NCBI RefSeq assembly: GCF_024810105.1
Contig: NZ_JANUDX010000013.1
Location: 1 to 64,000 of the forward strand
Direction: 5' to 3'
DNA length: 64,000 nucleotides
DNA from: Stenotrophomonas sp. BIGb0135
Lineage (GTDB): Bacteria > Pseudomonadota > Gammaproteobacteria > Xanthomonadales > Xanthomonadaceae
The position numbers and the translations under genes were made by a program. The notes under the pieces are model-generated. The model was not told the origin of the DNA, did not search any database, and was given only the letters and a program-made list of their open reading frames with translations. Positions 59,263 through 64,000 of the stretch are shown here, in pieces. The number at the start of each line of letters is the position of its first letter. Position 1 is the stretch's first letter.

Positions 59263-62190
59263 TCAGAAACGCTGCTGGTACTTCATGTACACGAAGCGGC
59301 CGATGTCGTAGCCACCGTAGTAGGAGAACACCGAGTTCGGCTTGGTGTACATGTTCGGGCCGTACTTCTCGAACACGTTGTTGGCACCGACCGACACGGT
59401 GGCATCCCACGGCAGGTTGTAGCGGAACTGCACGTCGTGGAAGGTCACCGAACCACGCTCGTTGTAGTTGCGCGAACCGGAGTACCACGGCGCACGCACG
59501 CCCGGATCGGAGCACTCGTCCGGATGCGCGGTTGCGTTCAGGCACTGCTCCTTGACACCGGAGTAGTAACGCGCGGTCCAGCTGATGCCGAAGTCGCCCA
59601 GATCCCAACCCAGGGTCAGGTTGGAACGCACGCGGAAGCCGCTGGTGGCGTTGGTGGCGATCCCGTTGGTCGGGGTCGGCACGACGCTGGTGTCGTTGGT
59701 GGAACGGTAGATGTTGGAGCTGACGTAGGTGGTCGACCAGTTGGTGCTGAACTTGCCCAGGCTGTCGGTGTCCAGACGGTAGGTCAGGTCCATGTCGTAA
59801 CCTTCGGTTTCCAGGAAACCGGCGTTGCGATTGCCGTAGGTCAGCTTGTTGACGATGCCCAGCGCCGGGTCACGGGTGAACTGTGCGCAACGCGAATCGA
59901 TGCCCTGCTCGTAGCAGTCGATCAGGATCTGGTTCGGGCTGTCAGCAACGATGGTGTTGTCGATGCGGATCTTCCACCAGTCCAGCGACACGTTGAAGTT
60001 GCTGATGAAGCTCGGGCTCCACACCACGCCGAGCGTCTTGCTCTTGGAGGTTTCCGGCTGCAGCAGCGGGTTGGAGCCGTTGGTGAACGGCACCGGGGTC
60101 TGGTCGGTGCTGCTGGTGATCGGCACGTTGCCCTGCTTCAGCTGACGGTAGGTGTCGGCATTGGCGATGTCGCGGGCGCAGCGGGCGCGCACGGCGGCGC
60201 TGGTACGCGACGGACCGTAGACGGTATCGCAGGGATCGGCGTAGCCGGTGGTGAAGGTTTCAGAGCCGCCGCCGTACAGGTCGGAGATGGTCGGGGCACG
60301 GAAGCCTTCGGCCCAGGTGCCGCGGACCAGGATCTGGTCGATCGGGCGCCACTTGAAGCCGAACTTGCTGTTGAGCGTGTTGCCGAAGGTGTCGTAGTCC
60401 GAGAAGCGCGTCGCCGCGTTCAAGGTCAGTTCCTTGGCACCCGGCAGGTCGGCCAGGACCGGCACGTTGAACTCGACGTACGCTTCCTTGACCTTGTAGC
60501 TGCCACCGGTCGGGCCGGAGGCCAGGTTGGTGGTCGCACCGGTCTGGGCCAGCGCATCGGGGATGAACTCGCCGGTTTCCTTGCGGTTTTCCAGGCCGAA
60601 CGCAAAGCCTAGGTCGCCGGCCGGCAGCGTCACGATGGAGCCGGCGATGGTGGCGAAGAAGTTCTTGCCGACGGTCTTGCCGGTGGAGTCTTCCGCCGGC
60701 ATGAGGTAATCGATCAGGGCCTGGTTGCCGGTGAGACCGTACGGATCGGTCACGCCTGCAGCGACCAGCGGGTTCCAGACCATGCAGTTGGCGATCGGGG
60801 CGGCGGCGCTGCCGCACTCGACCTTGCCGGTGGCGGCGTTGTAGTACGACGGGCCGACCGCGTTCTTCACGCGTTCCTTGTGCAGGTTGCCGGTGGCGTG
60901 CTGGCGCAGTTCGTTCTTGTTGTACTGGTAGCCCACTTCCCAATCGAAGTAGCGCTCGCCGATGTTGAACGAACCATCGAAGGCGGCCACGGCGCGGTAG
61001 GTCTTGAGCGAGCTGTCGCTGACGCGCGGCACTTCCCAGGTGCGGTGGTTCCAGGCCACGGCGGTCGGGGTGGCGTAGCCGTTCTTGCGGCCGAACGGGT
61101 TGAAGTAGCTGTCGATCGACATCGGGCCGATGCCGGCCGTGGACGACTGCAGCGGGTAGCCGGCGACCTGGCGGCTGGAATCACGCTTGTTGTAGCCCAG
61201 CTGCGTGCTGAAGCGGATGTCGTCGGTGATGTTCAGGCGACCGTCGACGAACAGCGAGTCCCGCTTCAGCGGGTAGTTCAGGTGCATCTGCTCGTTGGTG
61301 TTGCTGACATCGCCGTCCGGTGCATTGGCGTTGGTCAGGTGGTAGTTGGCCGGGTTGAGCGGGTTGGCACCCCGGTTGAGCGAGTAGCTGCAGGTGGCGG
61401 TGCCGGTGCAGCCCGGGCCGCGCAGGCCGGTGATCTGGCCGTACTGGCTGACGGTGGTCCAGGCTTCGGTCGGGTGGCGGTCGGTGTTGCCGTAGGCGCT
61501 GAAGCCACGGTCCTTGGCCCACACGGCCTTTTCTTCGGTATGTTCGGCCGAAACGGTGATCGAGCCGCGGTCGTTGGCCCAGCCGGCCACCACGTCGAAG
61601 CGGTCGCGGGCGCCGTCGCCCTGGCTGTACTGGCCGTGGTAGACGTTGGCGGTCACGCCGGTGACATCATGGCGGGTGATGATGTTGACCACGCCGGCCA
61701 TGGCGTCCGAGCCGTAGATGGCCGAGGCGCCGTCCTTCAGCACTTCCACGCGTTCCACTGCCGACACCGGCAGGCTCGACACGTCCTGGTAGCCGGAGGT
61801 GCTGATGCCCAGGCGCTTGCCGTTGATCAGCACCAGGGTGCGCTGCGCGCCCAGGTTGCGCATGTCGATGTAGGTGCCACCGGCGTTTTCGCCGGCGCTC
61901 AGGACGTTGGCGCGGCTGATCGCCGGGCTGCCCATCGCGGTGACGTTCTGCAGGATGTCGGCGACCGAGCTGAAGCCCTGGCGTTCGATGTCCGTACGGG
62001 TGATGGCCAGCACGGGCTGGGCGTTCTCCACGTCAACCTGGCGGATGCGCGAACCGGTGATTTCGATGCGGTCCAGGTTGGTAGCGGTCGGCGCGTCCTG
62101 TGCCGTCGCCGGCGCGGCCATCAGGCCCGCGGTACCGGCGATCAGGGCACAGCGGATCGCGTGCCCCAATACGTTGGTGCGTGAATTCAT
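59263..62190 (-). CDS. TonB-dependent outer-membrane receptor (large)
   Basis: The 975-residue protein has a signal peptide (CALIAGTAGLMAAPATAQD), a plug domain (residues about 45-170) with FSSVADILQNV, LGAQRTLVLINGKRLG and DGASAIYGSDAMAGVVNII, and a large barrel ending in a terminal Phe (MKYQQRF). It is typical of the many Xanthomonadaceae receptors for plant- or peptide-derived nutrients; the ligand is unknown. The minus-strand leader carries a TTTACA/TATGAT promoter and two small hairpins. The start at 62190 avoids an unsupported 27-residue extension. Confidence 0.9.
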   Translation of the reverse strand: MNSRTNVLGHAIRCALIAGTAGLMAAPATAQDAPTATNLDRIEITGSRIRQVDVENAQPVLAITRTDIERQGFSSVADILQNVTAMGSPAISRANVLSAGENAGGTYIDMRNLGAQRTLVLINGKRLGISTSGYQDVSSLPVSAVERVEVLKDGASAIYGSDAMAGVVNIITRHDVTGVTANVYHGQYSQGDGARDRFDVVAGWANDRGSITVSAEHTEEKAVWAKDRGFSAYGNTDRHPTEAWTTVSQYGQITGLRGPGCTGTATCSYSLNRGANPLNPANYHLTNANAPDGDVSNTNEQMHLNYPLKRDSLFVDGRLNITDDIRFSTQLGYNKRDSSRQVAGYPLQSSTAGIGPMSIDSYFNPFGRKNGYATPTAVAWNHRTWEVPRVSDSSLKTYRAVAAFDGSFNIGERYFDWEVGYQYNKNELRQHATGNLHKERVKNAVGPSYYNAATGKVECGSAAAPIANCMVWNPLVAAGVTDPYGLTGNQALIDYLMPAEDSTGKTVGKNFFATIAGSIVTLPAGDLGFAFGLENRKETGEFIPDALAQTGATTNLASGPTGGSYKVKEAYVEFNVPVLADLPGAKELTLNAATRFSDYDTFGNTLNSKFGFKWRPIDQILVRGTWAEGFRAPTISDLYGGGSETFTTGYADPCDTVYGPSRTSAAVRARCARDIANADTYRQLKQGNVPITSSTDQTPVPFTNGSNPLLQPETSKSKTLGVVWSPSFISNFNVSLDWWKIRIDNTIVADSPNQILIDCYEQGIDSRCAQFTRDPALGIVNKLTYGNRNAGFLETEGYDMDLTYRLDTDSLGKFSTNWSTTYVSSNIYRSTNDTSVVPTPTNGIATNATSGFRVRSNLTLGWDLGDFGISWTARYYSGVKEQCLNATAHPDECSDPGVRAPWYSGSRNYNERGSVTFHDVQFRYNLPWDATVSVGANNVFEKYGPNMYTKPNSVFSYYGGYDIGRFVYMKYQQRF

Positions 62191-62288
62191 GTGCGCTCTC
62201 TCTCTCTTTCGGAACTGAATCAAAAAGGAGCCGGCGGGCCCAAGTTCCCGCCGTCCCAAAATCCGGCCCAAGAAGGCCGGTTACCCCG

Positions 62289-62319
62289 ATCATAGTCTCG
62301 GTAGTTAAGGTCGTGTAAA
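62289..62319 (-). promoter_or_regulatory. Candidate promoter of the large TonB receptor gene
   Basis: On the minus strand TTTACA (62319-62314) and TATGAT (62294-62289) are 19 bp apart. Initiation near 62282 gives a leader of about 92 bases, which holds CCGGCC/GGCCGG and CGGCGGG/CCCGCCG stems (62232-62280). The stretch from 62320 to 62608 holds no gene; a GCGGCCG/CGGCCGC stem at 62581-62597 just after ppx may end that transcript. Confidence 0.4.
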
Positions 62320-62608
62320 GCCAAAGTGAAACTTTTTTCACAATGGCGCGCGGACCTGAACAAAAAGTGAGCGGCAGCAGATAGTTGCAGATGCGGCGCA
62401 CGCCGGCCGCTGTACCGATTTGTGTCGCAATGTAGCTTTATGCTGCGGCGCAGCATGGCGCCGTGCGCGAAAGGCGGCGTTCGACGCCGGGTTGGCGGGG
62501 GGCCGCAGGCAGGGAGCACGCACGATCGAGCCGCCGGACAGGGCCGGGCGGACGGGGGCGGGTGCACGCGGGGTGGGCGGGCGGCCGTGGCGGCCGCCAC
62601 GCCCGGGA

Positions 62609-64000
62609 TCAGGCCACGAACGGGCGGAACTGCACGCCCAGGCCGGCCATGCCGTCGGTTTCGCCGATCAGGTCGGCACGCAGCAGCGGCCGGGCATCGA
62701 TGAAGGCCTGGGGCAGGATCAACGACAGGCGGCTGTCGTCGGCGGTCAGCTCCAGCGCCGGCATGGGGGTGTCTTCATGCGCGCGGTTGAGCAGGACGGC
62801 CAGCCGCAGCAGGGCGGTCATCCGTCGCGCCGGTTGCAGCAGGCGCTCGGGCAGGGCCTCGAAGGCCGACTTGGACACGTTGCGGCGATGGCTGCGGACC
62901 AGGGCGGCCAGCAGTTGCTGCTCCTGCCGCGAGAAGCCGGCGATATCCGAGTTCTCCAGCACGTAACTGCCGTGCACGTGGTAGCCGCTGTGGGCGATCA
63001 TCAGCCCCAGTTCGTGCAGGCGCGCGGCCCAGCCGAGCATGCGCGCATCGTCCGGGTCCAATCCCCAGCTCGCTTCGACCTGGCCCAGCAGGTTCATCGC
63101 GGTGCGTTCGACCCGGTCGGCCTGGACGATGTCGATGCCATAGCGCAGGGTCAGCGCCGCCACCGATTCATCGCGCAGGTCGTTCTCGCTGGCGCGGCCG
63201 AGGATGTCGTACAGGATGCCTTCGCGCATGGCGGCCTTGCTGACCAGCAGCTTCTCCAGGCCCAGGGCCTGGAACGCCGCTTCCAGCACCAGGATGCCCC
63301 CGGCGATGATCGGGCGCCGATCGGCCGACAGCCCGGGCAGGTTGATGTCCTCGATGCGCTTGGCCTTGAGCAGCTCGTCGCGCAGCTGCGGCAGGGCCTC
63401 GGCGGTGATCGCGCCCTTGCTCAGCTTCATCGTCGCGCAGATCTCGCTGATCGCCTTGTGCGTGCCCGATGAGCCCAGCGCTTCCTGCCAGCCCAGTGCG
63501 CGGTACTTGGTGGCGAACTGCTGGAATTCCGCGCCGATCTCGGTCAGCGCGTCCTTCCAGCGCTTGCGGCTGAGCTTGCCGCCCGGGAAGAAGCGCCGGG
63601 TGCTGGCGATGCAGCCCGCCTGCAGGCTCTCGCGCTCCAGGGTCTGCATGCCCTGGCCGATGATGAATTCGGTGGAGCCGCCGCCGATGTCGATCACCAG
63701 CCGGCGCTGGTCCGGCTTGGGCGGCTGCGCATGGGCCACGCCCAGGTAGATCAGGCGCGCCTCTTCGCGGCCGCTGACTACTTCGATTGCATGCCCGAGC
63801 GCGGTCTCGGCCGGCATCAGGAAGGCCTGCGGCGAACGCAGCTGGCGCACCGTGTTGGTGGCCAGGGCGCGCACGCGCACCGAGGGGATCGCACGGATGC
63901 GCTGGCCGAACCGGGCCAGGCACTCCAGCGAGCGCTGGCGCGCCTCGGCGGACAGGCCGCCCTTGCCATCCAGGCCGTCGGCCATGCGCACCGTCTCGCG
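62609..64000 (-). CDS. ppx: Exopolyphosphatase (partial, N-terminus outside window)
   Basis: The last 463 residues are visible; the frame runs off the right edge. The ASKHA-fold nucleotide motif VIDIGGGSTEFIIGQG and ALGSSGTHKAISEI are clear, and the C-terminal part has an HD-like domain (GWAARLHELGLMIAHSGYHVHG). Ppx removes terminal phosphate from polyphosphate; the family also includes GppA, but the length and C-terminal domain fit Ppx. The stop is followed by a GC stem without a U-run. Confidence 0.92.
   Translation of the reverse strand, partial: RETVRMADGLDGKGGLSAEARQRSLECLARFGQRIRAIPSVRVRALATNTVRQLRSPQAFLMPAETALGHAIEVVSGREEARLIYLGVAHAQPPKPDQRRLVIDIGGGSTEFIIGQGMQTLERESLQAGCIASTRRFFPGGKLSRKRWKDALTEIGAEFQQFATKYRALGWQEALGSSGTHKAISEICATMKLSKGAITAEALPQLRDELLKAKRIEDINLPGLSADRRPIIAGGILVLEAAFQALGLEKLLVSKAAMREGILYDILGRASENDLRDESVAALTLRYGIDIVQADRVERTAMNLLGQVEASWGLDPDDARMLGWAARLHELGLMIAHSGYHVHGSYVLENSDIAGFSRQEQQLLAALVRSHRRNVSKSAFEALPERLLQPARRMTALLRLAVLLNRAHEDTPMPALELTADDSRLSLILPQAFIDARPLLRADLIGETDGMAGLGVQFRPFVA

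Overview
The window is a high-GC gammaproteobacterial chromosome segment that I assign to Stenotrophomonas (Xanthomonadaceae). The ribosomal proteins, SecY, OmpA-like protein, S46 peptidase and TonB receptors read as Xanthomonadaceae, and two arrays of short hairpins beginning with GTAG match the SMAG-type REP sequences known from Stenotrophomonas maltophilia. No tRNA, rRNA, CRISPR, prophage or transposase gene was seen.

1-14.8 kb: the 3' end of tuf, then the S10, spc and alpha ribosomal operons as one co-directional block (rpsJ to rplQ, with secY and rpoA). It carries a strong promoter, a three-hairpin S10 leader of the L4-autoregulation type, an internal terminator-like hairpin between rpsN and rpsH, and long leaders before rpsE and rpsM. 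rpmJ is not present after secY.

14.9-29.1 kb: housekeeping and envelope genes: dsbB, a TonB-dependent receptor with a Zur-box-like palindrome, class II DAHP synthase, an MscS channel, a lipoprotein amidase, a DUF2127 membrane protein, typA, ppiB, mdh and prpE. Between mdh and prpE lies a SMAG array whose 184-bp tandem units carry copies of a piece of the mdh 3' end.

29.5-38.2 kb: a small hypothetical protein, a Suppressor-of-fused domain protein, a glutathione S-transferase, a SleB-type wall hydrolase, fadH, a YczE-like membrane protein, a quinone-oxidoreductase-like dehydrogenase with an operator-like palindrome, and a major OmpA-family porin.

38.2-44.3 kb: two related long inverted repeats sharing a conserved loop, a putative operon in which two secreted proteins with the same EFDAWMKA motif flank a pseudouridine synthase, kbl and tdh (threonine to glycine) separated by a TorF-family gene, and a third, unrelated long inverted repeat with an internal multibranch fold.

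44.3-64 kb: an S46 dipeptidyl-peptidase, the conserved folC-SPOR-cvpA-purF cluster preceded by a histidine phosphatase, a DUF455 ferritin-like protein ending inside a second SMAG array, a DUF2235 lipase-like protein (candidate type VI effector), a secreted metzincin protease, lpxH, a coupled glycosyltransferase/PAP2-phosphatase pair, a large TonB-dependent receptor and the truncated ppx gene.

The most notable unexplained items are the paired inverted repeats at 38.3-38.6 kb, the multibranch inverted repeat at 44.05-44.16 kb, the EFDAWMKA protein pair, and the mdh-derived SMAG tandem repeat.
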